DNA from: Agaribacillus aureus
GTDB taxonomy: Bacteria > Bacteroidota > Bacteroidia > Cytophagales > Cyclobacteriaceae
Length of the DNA stretch: 64,000 bases
Direction: 5' to 3'
Assembly (NCBI GenBank): GCA_030442055.1
Contig: JAUJEB010000001.1
Span: 2,232,001 to 2,296,000 of the forward strand
Shown: in pieces, positions 37,506-45,668 of the stretch
Position numbering within the stretch: the first letter of the stretch is position 1
Layout of the letters: every line of letters starts with the position of its first letter
Notes under the pieces: generated by a model
Told to the model about the DNA's origin: nothing
The model's input: the letters and a program-made list of their open reading frames with translations, nothing else
Databases searched by the model: none
Position numbers and translations under genes: made by a program

Positions 37506-38012
37506 ATGGAGCGAATCATCTTTATAACGATATTAATCCTGGCTAACAGTTACTTTGCCTGCGGGCAAAAGGGAAAAGCCAGGGAAAAGATTGAAGCCGC
37601 CAGGATTGCATTAATAACCAATGAATTAAACCTTTCACCCGAGCAGGCTCAAAAATTTTGGCCCATATACAATGAATTTAAGTCAAAAAGAGGTGAGATC
37701 GCCAGAAATTTCAACCTGGAAAAAAAGAATTTTGACGCCGCTACGGCTACGGAGGAAGAAAGGAAAAAAATGGTGAATCGCGGCCTTGAGCTAAAACAGC
37801 GACAACTGAATCTTGAAAAGGAATACTCTCAAAAATTACTGGATGTCATTTCGTCAAGGCAAATCATTCAATTGCGCCAGGCGGAAGATAAGTTCAGGAG
37901 ATTATTGATCGAACGGTTACAACAAAACCGGGAACAAAGATTGAGAAGAAGACAAAGCGACGAAGTCCAAAAACGCCGCGATGAGTGGCAACGGCGGAAA
38001 AACGATAATTGA
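37506..38012 (+). CDS. Spy/CpxP-like periplasmic chaperone-type protein
   Basis: 168 residues with a signal peptide ending near YFACGQ (residues 17-22). The mature protein is mostly helical and highly charged, with NELNLSPEQAQKFWPIYNEF, matching the LTxxQ pattern of the Spy/CpxP/periplasmic LTXXQ family. The C-terminal part is a long Arg/Gln/Lys-rich helix. In enterobacteria Spy and CpxP respond to envelope stress; in this operon with an ECF sigma factor and a membrane protein it may be the sensed or induced factor. The next gene is 121 bp away. Confidence 0.75.
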   Translation: MERIIFITILILANSYFACGQKGKAREKIEAARIALITNELNLSPEQAQKFWPIYNEFKSKRGEIARNFNLEKKNFDAATATEEERKKMVNRGLELKQRQLNLEKEYSQKLLDVISSRQIIQLRQAEDKFRRLLIERLQQNREQRLRRRQSDEVQKRRDEWQRRKNDN

Positions 38013-38133
38013 CAGGTGAAATTGGCAAATTTCCGGCATTGATCGTTCTCATCCGGCAATACCTGAATCGAACTTGCTCCTTCATTTATCCGGGTTTCAT
38101 TATTAATAAAAGTGGGAAATATACATCGACTAA

Positions 38134-39138
38134 ATGCAATATTTTGGTATCATTATTTGCATCTTTTGCCTCTTGGTAAATCCAATGGCAGCCTCCGGAC
38201 AGGAAAATGACAAAAATGATAACAATCATGAACTTGATCTATCTTTATTGGATGAGCTTGATCTAGATACACTCACGCTCATCGATTTAATAGATAGTTT
38301 GTTATCAATGGAAGAACCCGGTTCTCAACTGTCTGTGAACGCCGGCTATATCAGCCAGATTACCAGCTCCGGCAGGGATCTCGATTTCAGGCAATATGGC
38401 TTTAACCTTGGTGTAGGGTACTTTCATAAATCCGGGCTCTTTGCCAATGTCAATGGGTTTTGGTACAGTGATTTTGACCCCAATTATGGCTTGACGGCCG
38501 TTTCATTGGGGTATCTTGGTTTTATCGGTAAAAAAGTGGCTTACCTGGGTTCCTATGATCATTCATTTTTTACCGCAGAGGAAAATGTGAGCCTTACCAA
38601 CAGTCTTAACGGAACTGTTATTTTCGATTTCGCATTTTTCGAGCCTTACCTGGATTATTCATTCTACTTTGGAAGGGGAAATACGCACCGGATAAGCCCT
38701 GGAATTACCCTTGATTTAAAAAAAAGAAACTGGCTGATCTTTGAGTCTATCAGTTTGCGGCCTACCTTTTCAGTTATTTTCGGCAGTACAGAAATTGTCA
38801 ATACCAAATTACAAAGTACCGATGATCAAAATTTCAACAGGTTTCTCAGCTTCAGGCCGAGGTTAAAAGAATTTTTAGAATCCAATCCGACCCAGGAGCA
38901 AATTGATGTCCTGCTTCGGGTATATCCCCGGCTGCAGGAATTTCTGGCCCAAAACGGGGAAAATGTATTTGGCTTAATGAATTATGGATTTTCCTTCCCG
39001 CTAAGTGTAGGCATTGGATCTACCAGCTTGGTTTTTACCTATACCTACAACATACCTGAAGAGCTGCCGGGCGAACTCTTCGAATTATCTCCCAATGATT
39101 ATATTTCTTTAAGTTTATACTATAAATTTAAACTTTAA
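38134..39138 (+). CDS. Outer-membrane protein of unknown function
   Basis: 334 residues with a signal peptide (to about residue 22, ASGQ), an acidic Leu/Asp-rich segment near 31-52 (LSLLDELDLDTLTLIDLIDS), and then a repeated pattern of aromatic, alternating strands (YGFNLGVGYFHKSG, and YLGSYDHSFF) ending in SLYYKFKL, an aromatic C-terminal strand typical of an outer-membrane barrel. I do not know the family. It follows the Spy-like gene by 121 bp and could be a target of the ECF system. The next gene (xseA) starts 21 bp after its stop but is of a different functional class. Confidence 0.65.
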   Translation: MQYFGIIICIFCLLVNPMAASGQENDKNDNNHELDLSLLDELDLDTLTLIDLIDSLLSMEEPGSQLSVNAGYISQITSSGRDLDFRQYGFNLGVGYFHKSGLFANVNGFWYSDFDPNYGLTAVSLGYLGFIGKKVAYLGSYDHSFFTAEENVSLTNSLNGTVIFDFAFFEPYLDYSFYFGRGNTHRISPGITLDLKKRNWLIFESISLRPTFSVIFGSTEIVNTKLQSTDDQNFNRFLSFRPRLKEFLESNPTQEQIDVLLRVYPRLQEFLAQNGENVFGLMNYGFSFPLSVGIGSTSLVFTYTYNIPEELPGELFELSPNDYISLSLYYKFKL

Positions 39139-39159
39139 TCATCATTTATTTTCTCTGGA

Positions 39160-40464
39160 GTGGAGCCACTTTCATTATTTGAGTTAAATACACTCGTAAA
39201 ACAAACCCTTGACTTAAACCTGGAGCCCAGCTATTGGGTTGTTGCAGAAATCGGGGAACTCCGGTTAAACCAAAAAGGGCATTGTTATATGGAGTTGGTG
39301 GAAAAGGAGGAAGATTCCATCAAGGCAAAGATAAGGGCCAATATCTGGTCTTACACCTACCGGAATCTTAGCGGCTGGTTTGAGTCTATCACACATCAAT
39401 CCCTGCAACCGGGGATCAAAATTCTGGCCAACGTCACCGTCAACTTTCACGAATTATATGGCTTGAGCCTAACGGTAAAAGACATTGATCCTAACTTTAC
39501 CTTAGGTGAAAGGGCGCGAAAAAAGCAGGAGGTAATCAATCAGCTACAATCTGATGGCGTTTTTAATATGAACAGGGAACTGCCCCTGCCGGTAGCCCCC
39601 CAGAATATTGCTGTCATCAGCTCCTCTACAGCTGCCGGCTTAGGAGATTTCATGGACCAGCTAAAACATAATGACGATAATTTTCGGTTTAACGTGAAAC
39701 TGTTTCAGGCAATGGTGCAGGGTGATGAGGCCGTTGCATCTATTATAGAGGCCATGCATGAGGTATATGAGACCATTGAAGCGTTCGACGTGCTGGTAAT
39801 CATTCGGGGGGGCGGGGCACAGGTTGATCTGGACTGTTTCGACACTTACGACCTGGCATCCCATGTGGCTCAATTTCCCATTCCGGTTATTACCGGGATA
39901 GGCCACGAAAGAGATGAAACTATTACCGACCTGGTAGCCCATACTAAAATGAAAACACCTACGGCAGTGGCGGCTTTTTTGTTAGGTGGTTTGAAACAGT
40001 TTGAAGAAAAATTGGATGTGCTATATACTAAAACCTGGCACTATACCCATAATTTTATCCGGCAACAAAACCATCTGTTGGATCACTTGCAAAACCAGTT
40101 AAAACACCTTGCAAAAAGATCAGTCGCGGAAAGAGAAAGCCGGCTTAATGGTCTCGGCGCAAGCCTGAAACTGCTGAGCAAGTCGGCAATTAACCAGCAT
40201 AAAATGCGATTAACGGATCTAACCAAACAAATTAAGTCCAAACCTTTTGTTATATTGCAAATCCATATTAACAAAATTGTGTTTATGGAGCGGTCAATCC
40301 AGTTGTTGGATCCTATGAAAGTTTTAAAAAGAGGTTATACCATTACAACCATAAATGGTAAGCAACCGGATAAGTTAAAGGAGATCGACAGCGGGATGAT
40401 CATGGTAACCAAAAGCCTGGACAAAACCATTAAAAGCAAAATAGAACAAGTAAAAACTGACTAA
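39160..40464 (+). CDS. xseA: Exodeoxyribonuclease VII large subunit
   Basis: 434 residues starting at GTG 39160. The N-terminal OB-fold domain (PLSLFELNTLVKQTL onward, to about residue 115) is followed by the catalytic domain with IAVISSSTAAGLGDF (about 149-163), a GEFDVLVIIRGGGAQVDLDCFD-like segment with the RGGGA motif, and the metal-binding GIGHERDE, and a coiled-coil C-terminus. The enzyme degrades single-stranded DNA in both directions and works with XseB in repair. The stop overlaps the xseB start by one base, as in an operon of translationally coupled genes. Confidence 0.96.
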   Translation: MEPLSLFELNTLVKQTLDLNLEPSYWVVAEIGELRLNQKGHCYMELVEKEEDSIKAKIRANIWSYTYRNLSGWFESITHQSLQPGIKILANVTVNFHELYGLSLTVKDIDPNFTLGERARKKQEVINQLQSDGVFNMNRELPLPVAPQNIAVISSSTAAGLGDFMDQLKHNDDNFRFNVKLFQAMVQGDEAVASIIEAMHEVYETIEAFDVLVIIRGGGAQVDLDCFDTYDLASHVAQFPIPVITGIGHERDETITDLVAHTKMKTPTAVAAFLLGGLKQFEEKLDVLYTKTWHYTHNFIRQQNHLLDHLQNQLKHLAKRSVAERESRLNGLGASLKLLSKSAINQHKMRLTDLTKQIKSKPFVILQIHINKIVFMERSIQLLDPMKVLKRGYTITTINGKQPDKLKEIDSGMIMVTKSLDKTIKSKIEQVKTD

Positions 40465-40658
40465 TGGCAGAAAAAAAACTTAACTATAAAAAAGCCCTGG
40501 AGCGATTAGAAGAAATCGTTGGCAAAATAGAAAATGACGAGCCGGAGGTAGATGAATTGTCGTTATTGGTAAAAGAAGCCTCCGAATTAGTAAAAAAGTG
40601 TAAAGAAAAACTTAAGATGACAGAAGAAGAGCTGGATGGCGCGTTGGGTGATATCTGA
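40464..40658 (+). CDS. xseB: Exodeoxyribonuclease VII small subunit
   Basis: 64 residues, as expected for XseB. It starts with LNYKKALERLEEIVGKIENDE, the characteristic conserved helix of the family, and ends in an Asp/Glu-rich helix. Several copies bind the coiled-coil of XseA. Its ATG shares one base with the xseA stop codon, so the two are made in a fixed ratio. Confidence 0.95.
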   Translation: MAEKKLNYKKALERLEEIVGKIENDEPEVDELSLLVKEASELVKKCKEKLKMTEEELDGALGDI

Positions 40659-40710
40659 TTTAAGGCATGATATGCCGGTATAAACTACAAAACGTATGAC
40701 ATAATTGCTA

Positions 40711-40762
40711 CCTGATGTCTCAGTGCCTTGGGGTTAAAAATGACAGACCCGGAGACATCAGG
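40711..40762. repeat. 11-bp perfect inverted repeat between convergent genes
   Basis: CCTGATGTCTC (40711-40721) and GAGACATCAGG (40752-40762) are exact reverse complements 30 bp apart. In the loop GGG and CCC can also pair. There is no T-run next to it, so this is a structural or protein-binding site, or a terminator needing other factors. Confidence 0.5.
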
Positions 40763-40777
40763 CAAAGATGTTATCCA

Positions 40778-41284
40778 TCAAATTTCATCCATCTCAATTT
40801 TTCGGCATATTCTTCCAATCTTTTTGACATCCATATGCCCTAAAAATTCCACGAAAATAACACCGTTGTCTCCTTCGCCAAACATCACCAGATCAGTCAC
40901 CACCTTTCTCCTTTCTTTGGCCAACACATGAAACACCCCGTTATCTCCCCGTATATTCATTAACTCATCGAAATCTTCGTCATATAGATCTCTTTTGAAA
41001 TCCCTGATTTCCCCGTGACTCATACCGTGACGTCCCTTTGGCACTTTGAATATCTTGATCTTGTCAATGGATTGTACCACATCCTCAAAATCGTCATCCA
41101 TCAGGTCATTGTCCAGCCAACTTGCCATTTTCAGAAAACTCCCGCTGACGTCGAGAGAAAATGACTCATCCAGGTGATCATATCGGCGGTAAATATCCGT
41201 TAAGCTTCTACATTGTGCTTTACTTAGTAGCGGAAAGACACTAAGCAATAGCAAAAGGTTAAATTTAATTTTAAGATCCATCAT
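40778..41284 (-). CDS. DUF4252 domain protein (second copy)
   Basis: 168 residues with a signal peptide ending near SKAQ (residue 23). It is a DUF4252 protein: SFSLDVSGSFLKMASWLD in the first part, KIKIFKVPKG in the middle and GVIFVEFLGHMDVKKI near the end. DUF4252 genes commonly follow ECF sigma genes in Bacteroidota, but no biochemical role has been shown. The two copies here differ greatly in sequence, so they are not a recent duplication. It is the last gene of the operon that begins with the ECF sigma gene, and should be periplasmic or outer-membrane associated. Confidence 0.85.
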   Translation of the reverse strand: MMDLKIKFNLLLLLSVFPLLSKAQCRSLTDIYRRYDHLDESFSLDVSGSFLKMASWLDNDLMDDDFEDVVQSIDKIKIFKVPKGRHGMSHGEIRDFKRDLYDEDFDELMNIRGDNGVFHVLAKERRKVVTDLVMFGEGDNGVIFVEFLGHMDVKKIGRICRKIEMDEI

Positions 41285-41308
41285 TATATTATTTTGAATT
41301 TTCAGTTT

Positions 41309-41821
41309 TTAATTTCCCAGTTGTTCGAATTTATCCAGTCCATCAATATCCATTGATTTGGAGATTTTGGCTATGGTTTTCAGGTCTATGACACCAACCA
41401 GACTCAGCATCAAAAAGTCATTGTAATGGCCTGAAACCATTAACAGCTCTTTGATGACACCTCCGGATTCCTTTACAAGGAATTTAAATTCCTCATCGTC
41501 TTCTTTGACAATCATCAGCATATCATATCCGTTATCGCCAAGTTTATCATTTACTTCCTGATACAGTCGCCTGCCATTTATTTTGCTGGAGGTCAGTATT
41601 CTTAATCCCTCCAAATCTTCGAGTTGTTTTTTAATGTAGTAGTCTTCCTCCTCCTGGGGGATTTCGGCCATCAGACTAAACATTTTACCCGTAATGTAAA
41701 TGGATACAAAGTCGGGATCATCTATATACTTTTTGAAATATTTATCGATGGCATCCACCTGCCCCATAGCTGAGCATACATTCGCACAGATGGTGATCAT
41801 TAAGATTATTAATGCTCTCAT
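41309..41821 (-). CDS. DUF4252 domain protein (first copy)
   Basis: 170 residues with a signal peptide ending near SAMGQ (residues 17-21). The segment KKYIDDPDFVSIYITGKMFSLMAEI, shown here only in outline, and FLMLSLVGVIDLKTIAKISKSM near the C-terminus define the DUF4252 fold. It lies 7 bp after the anti-sigma-like gene and 24 bp before the second DUF4252 gene. Tandem DUF4252 proteins behind an ECF sigma factor suggest that they act together, perhaps as a periplasmic pair sensed or induced by the sigma system. Confidence 0.85.
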   Translation of the reverse strand: MRALIILMITICANVCSAMGQVDAIDKYFKKYIDDPDFVSIYITGKMFSLMAEIPQEEEDYYIKKQLEDLEGLRILTSSKINGRRLYQEVNDKLGDNGYDMLMIVKEDDEEFKFLVKESGGVIKELLMVSGHYNDFLMLSLVGVIDLKTIAKISKSMDIDGLDKFEQLGN

Positions 41822-41828
41822 TTTCCAG

Positions 41829-42356
41829 TTATTTATTTTCAGTTTTTGCCTTTTTTTGTTTCATGAATAAAGTCGCCCCTTTGTTAAATTTCGATAGCTC
41901 GTTTACATAGTTTTTTCCTTTGTTAAGCTTGGTAGAAACCAGCAGTAACGATTTTCTGACCTGCTCATAGGCTTCCTCAGGATCATTGAACGTACCCAGC
42001 TGCACTTTCTCGACATGGCTATTCCGATAAACAATCTGCGTGCGAAATATGTAGGTAATTCCCAGTAACAGTATCGCAATAGCAGCCAGCTTCACTAAAT
42101 TGTTTGAAAAAAACCGGCGTCTCCCGTTAGTGGCGCTGTCTTTATTGATCAGTGTCAGCAAATTGCGCTCAAAGTGCTTATCTAATCGCTTATTCTTATT
42201 TTGCTGCAGGGTCACGAAAAATGGCTGGATGTATTTAAGATGATCAGCTACCTTGTCACTTGTAAAATAAGCGCTCAAAACAGCTTCTTCCTTCCGGCTG
42301 GTTTCACCCCGCCAGTATCTGTCCAGGAGAATTTCAATCCTTTTGATATCTGCCAT
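41829..42356 (-). CDS. Putative anti-sigma factor with one membrane helix
   Basis: 175 residues from ATG 42356, which lies 4 bp after the sigma stop; an earlier ATG at 42380 would overlap the sigma gene. The cytoplasmic head (ILLDRYWRGETSRKEEAVLSAYF) carries the short helix seen in Bacteroidota anti-sigma proteins, followed by a basic segment, one membrane helix (about 88-103, LAAIAILLLGITYIF) and a periplasmic tail with a Lys-rich end. The role as a membrane anchor that holds the sigma factor is inferred from position and architecture. Confidence 0.75.
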   Translation of the reverse strand: MADIKRIEILLDRYWRGETSRKEEAVLSAYFTSDKVADHLKYIQPFFVTLQQNKNKRLDKHFERNLLTLINKDSATNGRRRFFSNNLVKLAAIAILLLGITYIFRTQIVYRNSHVEKVQLGTFNDPEEAYEQVRKSLLLVSTKLNKGKNYVNELSKFNKGATLFMKQKKAKTENK

Positions 42357-42360
42357 TTTT

Positions 42361-42870
42361 TTAATCCCCATGTGTTTCAACGTCTAACATTTTTTGTTTC
42401 ACTGTTTTTCTGGCCCTGAATAAATTTACCTTCACCTGGTTGATATCCAGATTCAATATGTCGGCAATCTCCTGATAAGCATAACCCTCCACGTCCCTTA
42501 AATGCAAAATATCTCTTTGCTTCTCCGGAAGATTATCAATAAATGTCCTGACCATCGAAATCGTATTGTTTAGCTCAGTTTCCTTATACGGAGAGTCATC
42601 TCCTGCAATTTCCGGCAAATCCTCGCTGGAAGTGTTCAATTGAAATTGCTTCGATTTAATACGATCCAGGGAAAGGTTTTTGGTCAATTTCATGCACCAT
42701 GCCTCTATATTTTGGTAAAAGTTCAGGGATCTCTTTTTGTTCCAAACCTTAATGAACACTTCCTGCACAATATCCTTGGCCTCCTCTTCATTTTTCAGAT
42801 AGGAAAGCGCAAAGCGATATAGCTTATTCTTAGTGGGCATAACCTTTTTATTAAAATCTTCAAGGTTCAT
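42361..42870 (-). CDS. ECF RNA polymerase sigma factor
   Basis: 169 residues. Region 2 is EEEAKDIVQEVFIKVWNKKRSL and EAWCMKLTKNLSLDRIKSK; region 4 is LPEKQRDILHLRDVEGYAYQEIADILNLDINQVKVNLFRARKT, here outlined only by its helix-turn-helix. It heads a four-gene operon with an anti-sigma-like protein and two DUF4252 proteins. The DUF4097 gene starts 440 bp away on the other strand, so a shared regulatory region is plausible. Confidence 0.93.
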   Translation of the reverse strand: MNLEDFNKKVMPTKNKLYRFALSYLKNEEEAKDIVQEVFIKVWNKKRSLNFYQNIEAWCMKLTKNLSLDRIKSKQFQLNTSSEDLPEIAGDDSPYKETELNNTISMVRTFIDNLPEKQRDILHLRDVEGYAYQEIADILNLDINQVKVNLFRARKTVKQKMLDVETHGD

Positions 42871-43309
42871 TGTATCTGCGAGACGACTGGAAGTTTAATT
42901 TGTTACAGGCTTACCTTTATTTTTTTTCTGATAGCCCCCCGCCCTGGAAATTACCTCCATCCCGGGTATCATGTGGATGACGGGGAGCACTACTGTCCAA
43001 AGTTGCTCATTTTTTGTTCGATTACAGGACACAATTATCATAAATATTGAAAAAAATAATTTTAAATATTTGACTATCAGTAAATTACATTTTTTGGCAT
43101 ACGTCTTGGCTGGTTTTTAATAACAGGGCCTTAAGGAAAGGCTTTTACAGCAACGATCACCGGTGGCTTTGGAAGGCTACCCAATGTCTAAGTTCAAAAT
43201 TTTAGTCGCAATAATCACGGCGACTACGTTTTTATAATTTTTTTAATCAATGCAACCTTCAGACCATGAGCACCATCTGAAATTTAAACAAATCACTAAA
43301 CTTACTCCA
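42871..43309. other. Divergent intergenic region with an inverted repeat and T-run
   Basis: The 439 bp between the ECF sigma gene and the DUF4097 gene contain no coding frame that I would support. TAGTCGC (43203-43209) and GCGACTA (43220-43226) form a seven-base-pair stem followed by CGTTTTTATAATTTTTTT, which looks like an attenuator or a weak terminator upstream of the DUF4097 gene. A promoter read by the sigma factor may also be here. Confidence 0.4.
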
Positions 43310-44194
43310 ATGAAAATAAAAATACGCCTACTACTATTTTCCCTTTTTACGATATGCCTCGTTTATTTCTCCGAAGCGAAAAACGGGAAAAACCACGAAT
43401 ACAGATTAGACAAAGTCTTTCCCATCGCTGCGGATGGGACACTCAATCTCAAAACCGACGATGCCGACATTAGAATTATCGGTAGCAGCCGGAAAGATGT
43501 CCATTTAAGGGTTTTTCGTTCCGTCACTATCAAGGGGGTATTTTCGTCAGATGAAGAAGATTTTAAGATAGATGTAGAAGAAATGGGGGGAGATTTGATC
43601 ATCAGGGAATTAAAGCGATCTCGCAGCAGAGGCCTGATGATTTATTCCGACATTACCTATAAAATTACCATCGAGGTTCCAAATACAGTAAGTTTAAAAC
43701 TACGTGGCGATGATGATGATTATGACATTCGCAATGTGCATGGGTTTGTAAAAATTGATGTGGAAGACGGCGATGTGATTTTGGATAATTGCCAGGGTAA
43801 TAAGTTTGATATCAACATCGAGGATGGCGACGTTGAAATGTCCGACGCCAAAGGATCCCTATGGATTTCATTGGATGATGGGGATTTAATAGCCAGGAAC
43901 TGTCAATTCAAGGAAGTAGATATCAGGGCCAATGATGGCGACATAAAACTGGAAACTTCCCTGGTGACCGATGGAGGCTATAACCTGAAAACGGACGACG
44001 GCAATATTAACCTGAAAATTAGAGGCGGTGGAGGCGAATTCGAGATAAGACACGACGATGGCCGGGTAAGAGCCTCTTCAGATTTTGAAATGGCCTATTC
44101 AGGAGATACCAGGCACCAATTTAGACTGGCAGGAGGAAAAGCCAAGGTATTTCTCAGAACCAATGATGGCAGTGTACATTTGAATACCTATTAA
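43310..44194 (+). CDS. Secreted DUF4097-type beta-helix protein
   Basis: 294 residues from ATG 43310, chosen because the ATG at 43250 would put 20 charged residues before a proper signal peptide (MKIKIRLLLFSLFTICLVYF, cleaved near SEAK). The mature protein is built of short repeats of the DUF4097 type, each turning on an Asp-Asp-Gly or Asp-Gly-Asp corner (DDADIRI, EDGDVILDN, DDGDLIARN, NDGDIKLE, DDGNINLK, DDGRVRAS), which suggests a right-handed parallel beta-helix. Such proteins are proposed as adhesin-like or as sensors in ECF operons. It is divergent from the DUF4252 operon, and ends before a strong terminator. Confidence 0.8.
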   Translation: MKIKIRLLLFSLFTICLVYFSEAKNGKNHEYRLDKVFPIAADGTLNLKTDDADIRIIGSSRKDVHLRVFRSVTIKGVFSSDEEDFKIDVEEMGGDLIIRELKRSRSRGLMIYSDITYKITIEVPNTVSLKLRGDDDDYDIRNVHGFVKIDVEDGDVILDNCQGNKFDINIEDGDVEMSDAKGSLWISLDDGDLIARNCQFKEVDIRANDGDIKLETSLVTDGGYNLKTDDGNINLKIRGGGGEFEIRHDDGRVRASSDFEMAYSGDTRHQFRLAGGKAKVFLRTNDGSVHLNTY

Positions 44195-44218
44195 ACTCTA
44201 TTTACAACAGCTTATGTC

Positions 44219-44256
44219 AGGAGGTTGTTAAAATTTTGCAACCTCCTTTTATTTTT
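44219..44256. terminator. Rho-independent terminator, probably bidirectional
   Basis: AGGAGGTTG and CAACCTCCT form a nine-base-pair stem with an AT-rich loop, followed on the plus strand by TTTTATTTTTT. It lies 24 bp after the DUF4097 gene and overlaps the end of the convergent amidohydrolase gene. Confidence 0.85.
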
Positions 44257-45556
44257 TGTTGCCGGCAAGATGCTTATATACCTTGCCATCTTTCATTACA
44301 AAAGTAATCTGCTCCAAAGTCTTTATATTTTTGATGGGGTTATCATCTGCAGCCACAATGTCTGCCCGCAATCCTTTGTCGAGCGCCCCTATTTTATCGG
44401 TAGCTTTAAGCACTTGGGCGTTGGTGATGGTGGCGGCCTGTATGGCCTCCATGGGCGACATACCGGCTTCAACCATGTAACCGAATTCTTTGGCGTTTTC
44501 GCCATGGGGAAAAACGCCAGCATCAGTGCCAAAAGCGATTTTCACACCCTTTTGAAAAGCTTTTTGAAAGGTTTGCTGGATTTGAGGGCCAATCTGGAGG
44601 GCTTTTGGAACAATAACATCGGGATAGTATCCCGGTATTTTCGCCTTATCCGCTACGTATTTACCGGCCGAAATGGTCGGCACAAGATAGGTTCCTTTGG
44701 CAATCATGAGGTCCATCACCTCGGTTGTCATCAAAGTACCATGCTCAATCGTAGTAATACCTGCCATCACGGCTCTTTTCATACCCTCGGCACCATGGGC
44801 ATGGGCTGCGGTGATCATACCATAATCAGCGGCTGTCTCAACAATGGCTGCTAATTCCTCTTTTGTAAACTGAGGTCCCTGCCCGTCCTTCGCAACACTT
44901 AGTACACCTCCTGTGGCGGTAATTTTAATTAAATCTGCACCATTTTTATATCGTTGCCTTACAGCCTTTTTGGCATCTTCCGGACCATTTACAACACCTT
45001 CCTTCGGCCCGGGATCTCCCATGAGTTGTTTTTTTACCCCATTCGTAGGATCCGCATGCCCTCCGGTGGTGGCTATGGCCTTGCCGGCGGTATAAATCCT
45101 GGGGCCGTCTATGTACCCGGCATCTATCGCCTTTCGCATGGCAATGTTGACACCTGTTCCGCCAAGATCCCTGACAGTTGTGAATCCTGCCATTAAAGTT
45201 CTTTTAGCATAAACGGTAGACCTGAATGCTACATCCGCATCATTTAGCCTAAACTGCTCCTCGTATTTTTTGGGACTTGTCTCCGACTCAATGTGTACGT
45301 GTAAATCAATAAACCCAGGCATTACAGTCTTATCCTTTAAATCAATCAGTTGATCCTTTCCGCCGGCATTCTTATAGCCCTTCTCAACACTTTCAATAGT
45401 ATTCCCATTAATTACGACGGTCATCTGTGACATCACCTGTCCACTTTTTACGTCAATCAGGTTACCGCAATGCAGGAAATATTTTTGTGCCCCGCACAGT
45501 TGAGATGACAAACAAAAAAAGGACGCGGCAAGTAGCTTACTAATAGGTCTTTTCAT
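44249..45556 (-). CDS. Exported amidohydrolase (imidazolonepropionase-like)
   Basis: 435 residues with a signal peptide (to about residue 23, CGAQ). The TIM-barrel amidohydrolase motifs are complete: HVH in FIDLHVH (His86, His88), the bridging Lys211 in ADLIKITATGG, His252 in AAHAHG, His272 in TIEHGT and Asp345 in FGTDAG. It belongs to the imidazolonepropionase/prolidase-like group that hydrolyses amide bonds in small substrates, often in exported peptidase-like forms in Bacteroidota. The substrate is not known. It stands alone, convergent with the DUF4097 gene; the upstream region is 112 bp. Confidence 0.9.
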   Translation of the reverse strand: MKRPISKLLAASFFCLSSQLCGAQKYFLHCGNLIDVKSGQVMSQMTVVINGNTIESVEKGYKNAGGKDQLIDLKDKTVMPGFIDLHVHIESETSPKKYEEQFRLNDADVAFRSTVYAKRTLMAGFTTVRDLGGTGVNIAMRKAIDAGYIDGPRIYTAGKAIATTGGHADPTNGVKKQLMGDPGPKEGVVNGPEDAKKAVRQRYKNGADLIKITATGGVLSVAKDGQGPQFTKEELAAIVETAADYGMITAAHAHGAEGMKRAVMAGITTIEHGTLMTTEVMDLMIAKGTYLVPTISAGKYVADKAKIPGYYPDVIVPKALQIGPQIQQTFQKAFQKGVKIAFGTDAGVFPHGENAKEFGYMVEAGMSPMEAIQAATITNAQVLKATDKIGALDKGLRADIVAADDNPIKNIKTLEQITFVMKDGKVYKHLAGNKK

Positions 45557-45668
45557 GATTAATCTGATTTAACTGTTCATGTAGCTGGTTTTGATTGTAT
45601 CGAACTGTGCGGGAATCAACGATACGGGAAATAATGTAACCGGTTAATCCATGCAAAAATGATGGTCT

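Noticed and set aside
44225-44854. Plus-strand open frame of 209 codons
   Set aside because: It is antisense to the C-terminal part of the amidohydrolase gene, whose catalytic motifs are complete; no protein-family signal is seen in the plus-strand translation.
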